Positions 11,591 through 20,160 of a stretch of DNA of 64,000 bases are shown here, one piece after another. The position numbers were made by a program, and so were the translations under genes. Source of the stretch: Aristolochia californica (taxonomy: Eukaryota; Streptophyta; Magnoliopsida; Piperales; Aristolochiaceae); NCBI GenBank assembly GCA_029961685.1, contig JARWKL010000002.1, positions 14,910,908 through 14,974,907 on the forward strand, written 5' to 3'. The notes beneath the pieces were generated by a model, which worked only from the letters and a program-made list of their open reading frames with translations, did not search any database and was not told the origin of the DNA. How positions within the stretch are numbered: position 1 is the first letter of the stretch; each line of letters opens with the position of its first letter.

Positions 11591-12236
11591 CGCATCTATA
11601 TATATGATCTCCACAGTGTTTGTTTTTTATTGTTCCAAAGTTACTGTTCAAAAGTATTGTTCATTTTTACTATTCCTGGTTACTATTCATGTTTACTGTT
11701 CACTCGTCAAAAAGAAATAGTATCGAAATAGTGCCAAATAGGACAAAAGCTAGAGACTTGGAGTTATTTGGCTACGCTCCGAGGTAGAAAACGAAATGGA
11801 GCTGTGCTCTACCCTGCTGAAGTAGCAATGGAGCCGCAACGGTTAATAGGAATGGCTTGGGGCCCTCTGGAGATCGTGAGGACCGCATTGACGGATTGCC
11901 CATGTGGTGGTAAGCCGGCAGGAATAGGGTCAAACCCCGAAGAAGTTCTAAGTAGCAGCAGAAGTCATGTTGGGCCTATTAGATAGCTATGAAAATAGAC
12001 ACAAACGAGTACATAGCAGTGACATGTGGTAGGAAGCAGGAGTAATATGATGGTGAAATGATAGGATGTATGAAGTGTGACTGTAGGAATAGTCAGTGTA
12101 TGAGTCATCGTTGTTTTCCGCTGCAAAAAGTCAGTGTGTAGGTAGAAATCCCTAGGATTCTAGTTCTTCTGCCCTCATCCCTAGGTTCACCCTATATTCC
12201 GCCGTTGAGTCTGCTAGAGACTCGTTGTATTAAAAT

Positions 12237-12247
12237 TGGTATCAGAG
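12237..12247 (+). promoter_or_regulatory. Met-tRNA primer-binding-site candidate 1
   Basis: TGGTATCAGAG, an exact match to the first 11 bases of the plant initiator-Met-tRNA complementary sequence; the match stops there (TAAT follows). It would prime minus-strand DNA synthesis. It lies about 960 nt after the inferred RNA start. Confidence 0.6.
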
Positions 12248-12561
12248 TAATAGTACTTTCGGTACCATAATCCGTTGTCTTTTGTCTATTAGACTTGTCT
12301 ATTTTTTTAATTGGTATCTGTACCCGACAAACCTGAAACCGAGTCGGGTATTGCATCCATTGGGAACTCTCGCTTGTGATGTGGGTAGCGAAGCAGGATT
12401 CTCCGCCCTTGGGTGTTGGCATCCCTTAGGTAAGGATGGCCGGTCGGTGCGGGTAGGTACCGCTCACTGCTACGCTGCTATGCCCTCCTTTGCTAACATA
12501 ATTGGAGCATTTTAATGGCGTCCCAACCCATGATGTGGCATTTGGTGGTATCCAGGTGAAA

Positions 12562-12575
12562 TGGTATTAGAGCCA
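12562..12575 (+). promoter_or_regulatory. Met-tRNA primer-binding-site candidate 2
   Basis: TGGTATTAGAGCCA, a longer match to the initiator-Met-tRNA complement with one C-to-T difference. It is 325 nt after candidate 1. Only one of the two is likely to have been used; the sequence alone does not decide which. Confidence 0.5.
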
Positions 12576-12772
12576 AGTATTAGACTTGGTCCTTAAAGAG
12601 CGTAAGTTTTTTAGGTATACATACTCCCCAACAGTACGACCCAAACCAATCACATCCCATGTAACATCTGTAAGGAACAAATGTACAAAAATCGAAAACT
12701 TCCAATATGGAACAAAATAGGTCAAATCCAGCGATAAAACTTATAAACTATTCGTAACTGCGAGAATATATC

Positions 12773-13165
12773 ATGACCAGATGGTATGATAATCAAATCG
12801 AATTCCAGAAGGTCTGGATTCGATAGTTAAAAGATAGGCTCTTACGAGTTCAAGCCAAACTCAAAGAGTTTGAAGAAAATCCTTTAGTTGTAGATTATAA
12901 CAACGAAGGAAGAAGGATAATCCGAGATGGACGTTTCTTAGGACTCGGTCCAGAAGGATTAAAACGAGTTATCAAAGACCTAAAACATCAAATTAGGATT
13001 GAACAACTCGAACTTCAAGAATATGCTATCGAAGCAATTCTTAGAAGATTTGGTCATCATTCTGCAAAGAGAGATCTACAGAATGACCCAAGAAGAAACC
13101 GTATCTCAACCTGTAGACACCGCTTCAACAGGAGAAGCCTCTACAAGTACATACAGAAAACTTGA
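12773..13165 (+). pseudogene. Pararetroviral small ORF A (one stop)
   Basis: First ORF after the leader: ATG 12773 to TGA 13163-13165, 130 codons, interrupted by TAG at 12824-12826. It is strongly charged and helical in appearance, with LKEFEENPLVVDYNNEGRR followed by a Lys/Arg/Glu-rich stretch. I do not recognise a family. It overlaps the next ORF in another frame, so the two may be separate overlapping genes, or one gene split by a frameshift. The position matches the small first ORFs of tungro- and badnavirus-type genomes. Confidence 0.55.
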
Positions 13166-13331
13166 AAAAATAAAATACTGGTATGTTGTCTTCATAGGAA
13201 GAGAAATTGGAATATATGACAGTTGGGAAGAAACCCAAGCACAAGTCATAGGATTTCCCAGAAATTCTCACAGAAAATTCCGGACAAAGGAAGATGCTGA
13301 ACAAGCATGGACAACATCTCGAAATAGATGA
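13023..13331 (+). CDS. Viroplasmin-domain (Cauli_VI-like) ORF B
   Basis: Intact frame from ATG 13023 (or ATG 13090) to TGA 13329-13331. The C-terminal half reads KYWYVVFIGREIGIYDSWEE, followed by a GFP motif, a basic KFRTKEDAE segment and a Trp near the end. This is the pattern of the caulimovirus viroplasmin / RNase H1 N-terminal domain (YYVV..G...GIY..W.E....V.GF, then F.T.E.A). In CaMV this domain is in the inclusion-body/translational transactivator protein, encoded after the polymerase. Here it is a small protein upstream of the polyprotein position. The stop overlaps the next start (ATGA at 13328-13331). Whether it is expressed is unknown. Confidence 0.7.
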   Translation: MLSKQFLEDLVIILQREIYRMTQEETVSQPVDTASTGEASTSTYRKLEKIKYWYVVFIGREIGIYDSWEETQAQVIGFPRNSHRKFRTKEDAEQAWTTSRNR

Positions 13332-13543
13332 TCTATAGACAAAAACTTTTAGATCATTTACAAAGAAAGAGAGATGGCCTTGCCTTCACTCTCTTACTAA
13401 GAAACATGCTTCGACCTGAAGATGATACAATCTATTCCATGGAAATGTACTATTTTCATTGGGAAAGATATATGAATCGCATCCATAATCTACGATGCAA
13501 GATCGAAAAAATTAAACAAAAGCTAAACCTCTTAGCTTTGTAA
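13328..13543 (+). CDS. Pararetroviral small ORF C
   Basis: Intact 71-codon frame whose ATG overlaps the stop of the viroplasmin-like ORF in an ATGA arrangement, a spacing known between consecutive caulimovirid ORFs. The product is basic, with two probable helices and a Lys/Ile/Leu-rich C-terminus (KIEKIKQKLNLL) that could form a coiled coil. In tungro- and badnaviruses the short ORF just before the polyprotein encodes a virion-associated, coiled-coil protein. Size and position fit that role, but I see no diagnostic motif. Confidence 0.5.
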   Translation: MIYRQKLLDHLQRKRDGLAFTLLLRNMLRPEDDTIYSMEMYYFHWERYMNRIHNLRCKIEKIKQKLNLLAL

Positions 13544-13545
13544 AA

Positions 13546-13887
13546 ATGGATGAATTTTTCTATTTAATGGATATGGAAACTCCATTACCATTAGGCCTTC
13601 CTAACATCACCAGATGACTTAAAAACCTAGTGTACTTTGCAACACCTTGCATAGCACCTAGAAAAAAGGATCCAACACTAACTGCTTTTAGGATCGCTTC
13701 TAAAGCATCATCCTCCACCGATGATGAAGTTTACACAGAATATGATACGTTCGGTTGCCAATCGATTTATGATGTTCAAGAGGAAAAACCTTCATCTAGT
13801 AAACAACAAGAGCAACACAACAGTGAACCAGAGGCCTGGGAATCTGGTGAAGTTGCAGAAGAAAATACCAATAAAACAGACATATAA
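13546..13887 (+). pseudogene. Start of the pararetroviral polyprotein? (truncated)
   Basis: ATG 13546 follows the stop of ORF C by two bases. The frame runs to the junction with the satellite, where it ends at TAA 13885-13887, and is interrupted by TGA at 13615-13617. The readable part has YFATPCIAPRKKDP and then a Ser/Glu/Asp-rich low-complexity stretch. By position it would be the N-terminus of the large ORF whose coat-protein part is at 6230-7483, but no movement-protein motif is present and the link is inferred. The integrated DNA stops here. Confidence 0.5.
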
Positions 13888-14392
13888 GTAAAGATAATTT
13901 ATTCACGTGCCACAAATGAACACCAAAGTTATGTTATCCTTGTTTGGAAAATTCCACTAGTATAACCCCTAATAACTTGGAACTTTATAAGAAAGAGATT
14001 TCAAATTGATCATAACATATTTTGAAAATGGATATGAAGGCATGAAACAAGTTGAAGATGAAAATGACCTAACGATACAAAACTTTCAAGGAGTACAACA
14101 AATGGTCATTAAATTCTCAAGTGAAAATTAGGTGGGATATTTACCCGGGCCAAACAAGCAAATTTTTGCCCATTTACAAAAAGCTGACCTATCAATCGTA
14201 GATCATTGTAAAGTGATTGATCGAACAATCATGCGTAACAACTATATTTTTCGTAGGAAATGACTTATGGTTTGGGAGTCAACACTCAGTTGAAAATCCC
14301 CTGCCCCCCCTTTTTCGATTATTATAAAAACCTATTATGTAAAAACTAAAAGAGTTTAAAATCCTTAAAAATTACACAGAGTTTTTAGAATT
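13886..14392. repeat. ~680-bp satellite array, block 2
   Basis: Most of one monomer between the pararetrovirus and the next element, anchor near 13960. It resumes at the GTAAGTAAAG segment and ends at GAATT (14388-14392), where the LTR element has inserted. Confidence 0.95.
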
Positions 14393-14598
14393 TTTTAAAA
14401 TGGGAGAAGGGATTTCCCAAAAACAAGTTAATTTTTATTCAATTGAACACAACATATTTATACAAATTCGGTGTCTCCAATCATGCCGTAAATCACACCT
14501 TCAATTATGCCTACAATCACGTGATAATAGACTTTTTTTATTTGATTTTATGGAAGATTTTCTCTTTTGAAAGGAAGCTCAGACAGCTCATGCCAACA
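14393..14598 (-). repeat. 3' LTR of the non-autonomous element
   Basis: 206 bp, near-identical to 17238-17442. On the minus strand it begins TGTTGGCATGAG; its other end has TTTT in place of the terminal TAACA seen in the partner LTR, so the outer end is mutated. Confidence 0.85.
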
Positions 14599-14690
14599 CT
14601 CCCCCTCAAGTTGGTGCATACATATATCTAATGCCCAACTTGCTAAGAGAGTTGTATAAGTTCTTGCTGCATACTACACTTGGTGTGAGA
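14599..14690 (-). pseudogene. Polypurine tract and copia pol C-terminal remnant
   Basis: On the minus strand a GAGGGGGAGTG polypurine tract abuts the 3' LTR. Upstream of it is coding-like sequence resembling the end of plant copia polyproteins (a SKLGI-type motif followed by a stop in the polypurine tract). It marks the element as a deletion derivative of an autonomous copia element. Confidence 0.65.
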
Positions 14691-14879
14691 CAAAATATGC
14701 CATATATCCGGTCTTCTTGAGCGCTCCATTGGGTGCGATCAGCAGAAGTCTATTTCTACGATCCAATTCGGACGTTCGGTAATTCGGTTCGAGTCAAATC
14801 TGGTCTTGTCGTCTTCTTCATCGAGAGCACTTCTGAATCGTGCTCTCACGGGGAACCAAAGATTAATTCGAGACAACCT

Positions 14880-15036
14880 TCGGTGACGACAGAGCATCTT
14901 CAATTTTGTGGTCACGACAGGGTGTGTTCGGTAATGTGGTGACAATAGAGCGTCTTCGAGAATGTGGTGACGACATAGCATCTTCGGTGACGACAGCGCG
15001 TCTTCGGTTTTGTGGTGACGACAAAGTGTTTTCGGT
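14880..15036. repeat. Short tandem repeat inside the non-autonomous element
   Basis: Four to five imperfect units of roughly 30-37 bp built on TGTGGTGACGACA and GTCTTCGGT. Confidence 0.7.
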
Positions 15037-15145
15037 TCGGTCTGGTCTGGCTTGGTCTGGTTCGAGTCAAGTTCGGTTCAGACTCTGTTCTGGCCCGGTT
15101 CGGGTCTGGTCCGGTTGGGGTCCGATTCAGGTCCGGGTCGGTAGA
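15036..15145. repeat. GGTCTGGTTCGG-type low-complexity repeat
   Basis: Degenerate short repeats of GGTCTGG, GGTTCGG and TCCGG, directly after the 30-37 bp repeat. No protein is supported across it. Confidence 0.65.
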
Positions 15146-17225
15146 AAAATCAAATGAGACCTAAGTAAAGCGATTTGTTTTTTTTTTCGCGTATCTGGTC
15201 ATCTCCGTCTTCGGATGGCAGTCTTTCGGCTTCCTTCAGCGACGGCGGTGGTCGGCAGTCGTTGGCTATGCTATTTCGGCTACAGGACCGTCGTTGCAGA
15301 AAAGATAAATTCTGCAAGCGTCGGCTTCCTTCGGCCAATGGTGCGGTCTGTTGGAGGGCTGAGCCACGACGACGTTCGAAATGCCACCTGACTACTCTGA
15401 CGGTGACTCTGGTCACGACGATGACAATGCGATTGTCGGCGACGTTTGGAAGCCGGTATAAACCAGCTATTCGTGCGTTTCGGCTACGGGATAGAGCTTC
15501 TGCTCTATTCTTCGGCTAGAAGCTCTTCGTGTGCATCGGCTACGGGACAGAGCTTCCACTATGTTCTTTGACTATAGGAAACTCTTCGACGGTGGGTCGT
15601 CTTTCCCCGCGGCTGAAGAGATGAGAAGGGACGAGCAGATGAGTGCGCCGGGCACGGGTAATACAAATCCAGATCCAGCATCCGGTGACTGCACGGAAAT
15701 AGTGGCCACCATCGGGTCAGCTGGGAAGGCTGGCTCGCTGGTTCGAGTTGACTCGGGCGATTCGAGTCCGAGTCTCGGCAGGCGCTGAACCAACGCTGAT
15801 TAAATTTCCTAACTTTTTAAATCTAATTTTTTTTGTATCTTCTTCCTCCCTGATTCTCGGCGGAAACAGAGTTCAGATCTTCGGGGGGAAACATTGCTCG
15901 ATGGAAGCAAGGGAGAAAGGTTTCCAATCCTCTTCTTCACTGCGCAGAGCGGAAACTCGGAAGGAAATTTTCCAACCTTACTTTGTCTTCTCCGGCAGCG
16001 GCGTATCGTCTCTCCCCGCGGCCGCGGCCGAACAGAGAGGGAAAACCAGAGAAAGTTTTCCGACAGCAGAGTCATTTTCCTCGGCCCCGACGGACTCTCG
16101 GTGGAAACCGTCCAGATTCGCATGGCGCTAAACAGAGTGGTCGTCGTCACCAGGCGGCTCTAACAGAGCGGCTGTCGTCTTCTTCGGCAACGGCTGGTCG
16201 CTCTGTTCTCGATAAAACGCAACTGAGAGCAGCCAAGAATCACTATGCACTGTCACCAAAGAAAGCCAATCTTTTGCGGCTCATTCCATCTCTGGCGAAG
16301 TTAATATCCAGTGCGGGCTCGGGAAGCTCCGGCGGGACCTCCTCGGCCGGCAGATTCACTTTCCAAGTCTCATTCGGGTGCCCGTATAAGCACAAATTCT
16401 TTTTTCTGAGTTTACTCGGGCAAGTCTGAATTGCGCCAGAACAGAGCGCTCAATTTTCTGAACTTAGGCGCTAAAATAATAAACTTTCTTAACTTAGGAC
16501 AAGCTTTAATTGCGAAACAGTTCTTCTTCCCTCCCAGGCTAGTTTCCTGATTTATCGTCCAAAAACGGAAACCAGCGGGTTTGAGCAATCAGCCATGGCA
16601 AGATGCCATCGTCTCCGGCATCCAAAAATGGAAAGTTTTTTCTTGGCGAGCAGTTCCGATAAAATTGGAATGGCTTCGTCTTCTCACGGCGCCGAACAAC
16701 ACGTCTGCAGCATCGTCGTCGCCATAGCTTCAGTCGTTCGGAACAGAGAAGTGTTCGGCAGAACCAATCTCGGAAGGTTCTGCGTTGATTTAGGCAACTC
16801 GGCAGTAGAAAACGGAGCTCGTCAACTTACCAGTGCTGGTCGTCTTCTCCGGCGACGATGACGATGCGGTGGTTTGGCAGTGGCTCTATGGTTGGAAGGA
16901 AGAAGAATGATTCGGCGGCGGGTCGTCGGTTTTCGGGAGTCCATCCGGATTTCGAGGGCGGTGGCTCAGTTTTACGGCGACGAACAAAAAACCTCTTCGG
17001 TGACAAGAAGGAGAAGGAGAGGGATTCTCCTGCTCTGGCTCGGCCACCAGGTGGTGTGACTTCATGTGAAGTCCCTGATTCTCCACCGCAGCAGATCTCG
17101 GCGCCGCCTCCGGCTTCCCGTCCATTTCCGGCTTTGAAATCGGGTCCGCAACGAGAAGCAATTTTCTCCCTGCGTCGTCCCCTAAAGACCATTCTATCTT
17201 GATCAACTCTCTAGATTAGTAACGT
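15146..17225. other. GC-rich internal cargo of the non-autonomous element
   Basis: About 2 kb, markedly GC-rich, full of CGG, GACGACG and TCTTCGGC words. Many overlapping frames of 80-148 codons occur on both strands (for example 15983-16429 on plus, 16827-17192 and 16886-17206 on minus). This is what GC-rich DNA gives by chance, because few stops occur. Their products are Arg/Ser/Pro-rich with no motif I recognise. The minus-strand frame ending at 16827 starts soon after the primer site, where gag would be, but it does not resemble gag. Captured host sequence is possible but unproven. Confidence 0.6.
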
Positions 17226-17237
17226 GCTCTGCTACCA
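17226..17237 (-). promoter_or_regulatory. Primer-binding site of the non-autonomous element
   Basis: On the minus strand TGGTAGCAGAGC directly follows the 5' LTR; it differs by one base from the initiator-Met-tRNA complement TGGTATCAGAGC. Confidence 0.8.
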
Positions 17238-17442
17238 TGTTAAAATGGGAGAAGGGATTTCCCAAAAACAAGTTAATTTCATTCAATTGAACACAATATA
17301 TTTATACAAATTCGGTGTCTCCAATCATGTCTTAAATCACACCTTCAATTATGCCTACAATCACGCCATTGTAGACTTTTTCGTTTTGATTCTACGGAAG
17401 ATTTTCTCTTTTGAAAGGAAGCTTAGACAACTCAGGCCAACA
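17238..17442 (-). repeat. 5' LTR of the non-autonomous element
   Basis: 205 bp; on the minus strand it begins TGTTGGCCTGAG and ends TTTTAACA, the TG...CA ends of an LTR. Matches 14393-14598 with few differences. Confidence 0.85.
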
Positions 17443-19632
17443 AAATTATCACTCTCTGCATTTGTGTATTTCTATTTTAGAAATTTTTTTTTCAAATCCA
17501 AACTTAAGTTTTCAGTCTCCCTTTTTTCTCGTAAAAAATATATAAGTCAAATAGATCACAAAAAAATAAATTTTTTAGAGTTTATGGATGTAAAAAATTT
17601 AAAAGTTTTATAAATGTAAGTAAATAAAATTTATTCAAGTACCACAAATGAACACCAAAGTTTTGTTATCCATGTTTGAGAAATTACACTAGTACAACCC
17701 CTAATCGCTTGAAATTTTATAAGAAAAAGATTTCTAATTGATCCTAACATGTTTTAAAGATTTATATGCATGCCTGAAACATGTTGAACATGCAAATGAC
17801 CTAATGATCCAAAACTTTCAAGAGTACAACAAATGCTAATTAAATTCTTTAGTGGTCTTGTCATGGCAAGTTTACCCTAGCCAAACATGACACTTTTGTC
17901 CATTTACAAAAAGCTCACCTAAAAATCGTAGATCATTGTAAAGTGATTGATTGATCAATCATGCGTAACAACTATATTTTTTGTAAGAAATGACTTCTGG
18001 TTGGGGAGTCAACACTCAGTTAAAAATACCCAATCCCCCCTCTTCAGATGATTGCAAAACCTAATATATAAAAACTAAAAGAGTTTACAACCCCTAAAAA
18101 TTACAGAGAGCTTTTGGAATTATCACTTTCTTCATTTGTGCATTTCTATTTGAGATGTTCAATTTTTTTTTCAAATCAAAACTTGAGTTTATGTATGCAA
18201 AAAACAAAAAAACTATAATAAATGTAAGTAAAAAATATTTCTTCATGCACCACAAATGAACACCAAAGTTTTGTTATCCTTGTTTAGAAAATTCCACTCG
18301 TACAACCCCTAATAGCTTGGAATTTTATGAGGAAGAGATTTTAATTCATCCTAATATGTTTTAAATATGGATATGCATGCATGAAACATGTTTAAGACGC
18401 CAATGACCTAATGTTTCCAAAATTTCAAGGAGTACAACAAATACTCATTAAATTCTCAAGTGAACGTGCGGTGGGATATTTACCCGAGCCAAACAAACAA
18501 CTTTTTTGCCCATTTACAAAAAGCTGACCTAACAATCATAAATCATTGTAAAGTGATTGATCGATCAATGAAGTGTAACGACTATATTTTTTTTAACAAA
18601 TGACTTATGGTTTGGGAGTCAACACTCAGTTAAAAATCCCCAGTCCCCCCTTCTCTGTTGATTGAAAAACCTAATATATAAAAACTAAAAGAGTTTACAA
18701 TCACTAAAAATTACAGTGACTTATTTGAATTATCTCTCACTGCATTTTTGCATTTTAATTTTAGATGTTCAATTTTTTGTCAAATCCAAACTTGAGTTTT
18801 CATTCTCCTTTTTTTTCTTGTAAACAAAAAGAATAGGCAAATTGATCACAACAAAATGAAAATTTTAGAGTTTATGTATGCAAAAAATTTAAAACAAAAT
18901 AAATGTAAGTAAAGAAAATTATTTCATGCGCCCACAAATGAACACCAAAGTTTTGTTATCCATGATTGGGAAATTCCACTAGTACAACCCCTAACGTTTT
19001 GAAATTTATAAGAAAGAGATTTCAAATTGATCCTAACTTATTTTAATATGGATATGCGTGCATGAAACTTGTTGATGATGCAAATAACCTAATCATCCGA
19101 AAGTTTCCAGGAGTACAACTAATGCTCATTTAATTCTCGAGTGGACGTGCGGTGGGATATTTACCCGAGCCAAACAAGCCGCTTTTGGCCCATTTACAAA
19201 TAGCTGACCTAACAATCATAGATCATTGTAAAGTGATTGATTGATCATTCATGCATATCGACTATATTTTTTGTAAGAAAAAACTTATGGTTTGGGGGTC
19301 AACACTTAGTTAAAAATCCCAACCCACCCTTTCCGATGATTGCAAAACTAAATATATGAAAACTATAAGAGTTTACAATCCCTAAAAGTAACAATGACTT
19401 TTTGGAATTATCTCTCTCTGTATTTCTGCATTTCCGTTTTAGATGTTCAATTTTTTTTTTTCAAATCCAAACTTGTGTTTTCAGTGTTCTTTTTTTCTCA
19501 TAAACAAAAAGATAAGGAAAATAGATCACAACAAAATAAAAATTTAAGACTCTTTGTATGTAAAAATAAAAAAACAATAATAAATGTAAGTAAGGAAAAT
19601 ATATTTACGAACCACAAATGAACACCAAAGTT
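17443..19632. repeat. ~680-bp satellite array, block 3
   Basis: About three and a quarter monomers, anchors near 17698, 18305 and 18985. The monomer at 18305 has the GAGGAAGAGAT and AAGTGTAAC variants of subfamily B. No gene. Confidence 0.95.
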
Positions 19633-19755
19633 AAATAGAGTGAGGGGGAGTGTTGGAAGATTTGAGGACTGCCATTTTAGACAAAAAGATTTTATACATC
19701 ATTTGCAGCAAGCTAGGAGTTCTTGATGTTCTCTCACCTTCAGCTTGAGGGAGAG
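19633..19755 (+). pseudogene. Copia pol C-terminal remnant upstream of the first LTR
   Basis: Contains GAGGGGGAGTGTTGGAAGAT, then a coding remnant reading like CSKLGVLDVLSP (the typical C-terminus of plant copia pol), then the polypurine stretch CTTGAGGGAGAG next to the LTR. The same arrangement recurs at about 21845-21956 before the second LTR. Confidence 0.7.
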
Positions 19756-20160
19756 TGTGGGAAGATAAGGCCCAAGCCCACACAACCAAGGAAGGCCCAC
19801 ATATTTAAGAGTATTATAAGATGGGCTCCACGACCAAGGAAGGCCCACAAGATGCGCCCAATCCCATAAGAAGTAGGACCCACCATGATTACCATGAGTT
19901 GGCATCCTTATCACATAAGTTGGAAGATAAAAAAGGACTCACAAAGGCATCTTGATCTTATGGTCAAGTCCTAGAAGAGTTATAATTTGAGTTATGTTTG
20001 TCTTTTATCTATATGGAGTTATTTAATTATGCTAGGACTTATCTTTAAGTGTTAGAGTTTGGGTGTAATTGGGACAAGGGTATTGGACTCTACTACCTTC
20101 CTCTATCATAAATAGAAGTTCGTGTTCACTGATTATTTTCTCTTTTCCATAAATTCAACA
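19756..20160 (+). repeat. Upstream LTR (405 bp)
   Basis: Begins TGTGGGAAGATAAGG and ends ATTCAACA. It has one copy of the 48-bp unit (about 19784-19831) that is present twice in the downstream LTR. Confidence 0.85.

Larger units (their letters stand above)
11591..12772 (+). promoter_or_regulatory. Pararetroviral leader with primer-site-like sequences
   Basis: Untranslated leader between promoter copy 2 and the first viral ORF. At 11641-11703 there are several degenerate copies of TACTGTTCA. Short frames such as 11768-11986 and 12282-12515 resemble the small upstream ORFs common in caulimovirid leaders. I see no reason to call them genes. Two sequences resemble the initiator-Met-tRNA primer site and are annotated separately. 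A long structured leader of this kind is a family hallmark; the actual fold was not computed. Confidence 0.65.
5546..13885 (+). mobile_element. Endogenous pararetrovirus (Caulimoviridae-like), rearranged and inactive
   Basis: One block of about 8.3 kb interrupting the satellite. Order: intergenic/promoter copy 1, coat protein with zinc knuckle, aspartic protease, RT, RNase H, an ORF of unknown function, intergenic/promoter copy 2, leader with primer-site-like sequences, and four small ORFs including a viroplasmin-like one. There is no integrase and no LTR. The about 684-bp direct repeat is instead the viral intergenic region seen twice, as expected when more than one turn of a circular genome is integrated. 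No target-site duplication is visible; about 60 bp of satellite appears missing between the flanks, which suits end-joining capture. Gene order resembles polyprotein-type genera followed by a separate downstream ORF, but I cannot assign a genus. All larger genes carry stops or frameshifts. Confidence 0.9.
14393..17442 (-). mobile_element. Non-autonomous LTR retrotransposon (LARD/TRIM-like, copia-derived)
   Basis: An element of about 3.05 kb with LTRs of 205-206 bp, read on the minus strand. The 5' LTR is at 17238-17442 and the 3' LTR at 14393-14598. Flanking bases GAATT (14388-14392) and AAATT (17443-17447) look like a 5-bp target duplication with one change. There is a primer site next to the 5' LTR and a polypurine tract next to the 3' LTR. 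The inside has no gag, protease, integrase or RT apart from a remnant of the copia pol C-terminus. It is GC-rich, unlike everything around it. It must have been moved by proteins from another element. Confidence 0.85.

Noticed and set aside
11768..12515. Small frames in the viral leader, including 11768-11986 and 12282-12515
   Set aside because: Likely leader upstream ORFs or chance frames; no motif and no conserved partner in the window.
15175..17206. Many open frames of 80-148 codons on both strands
   Set aside because: They overlap each other in all frames in GC-rich DNA, have low-complexity Arg/Ser/Pro-rich products and no recognisable motif. They are best explained by scarcity of stops.
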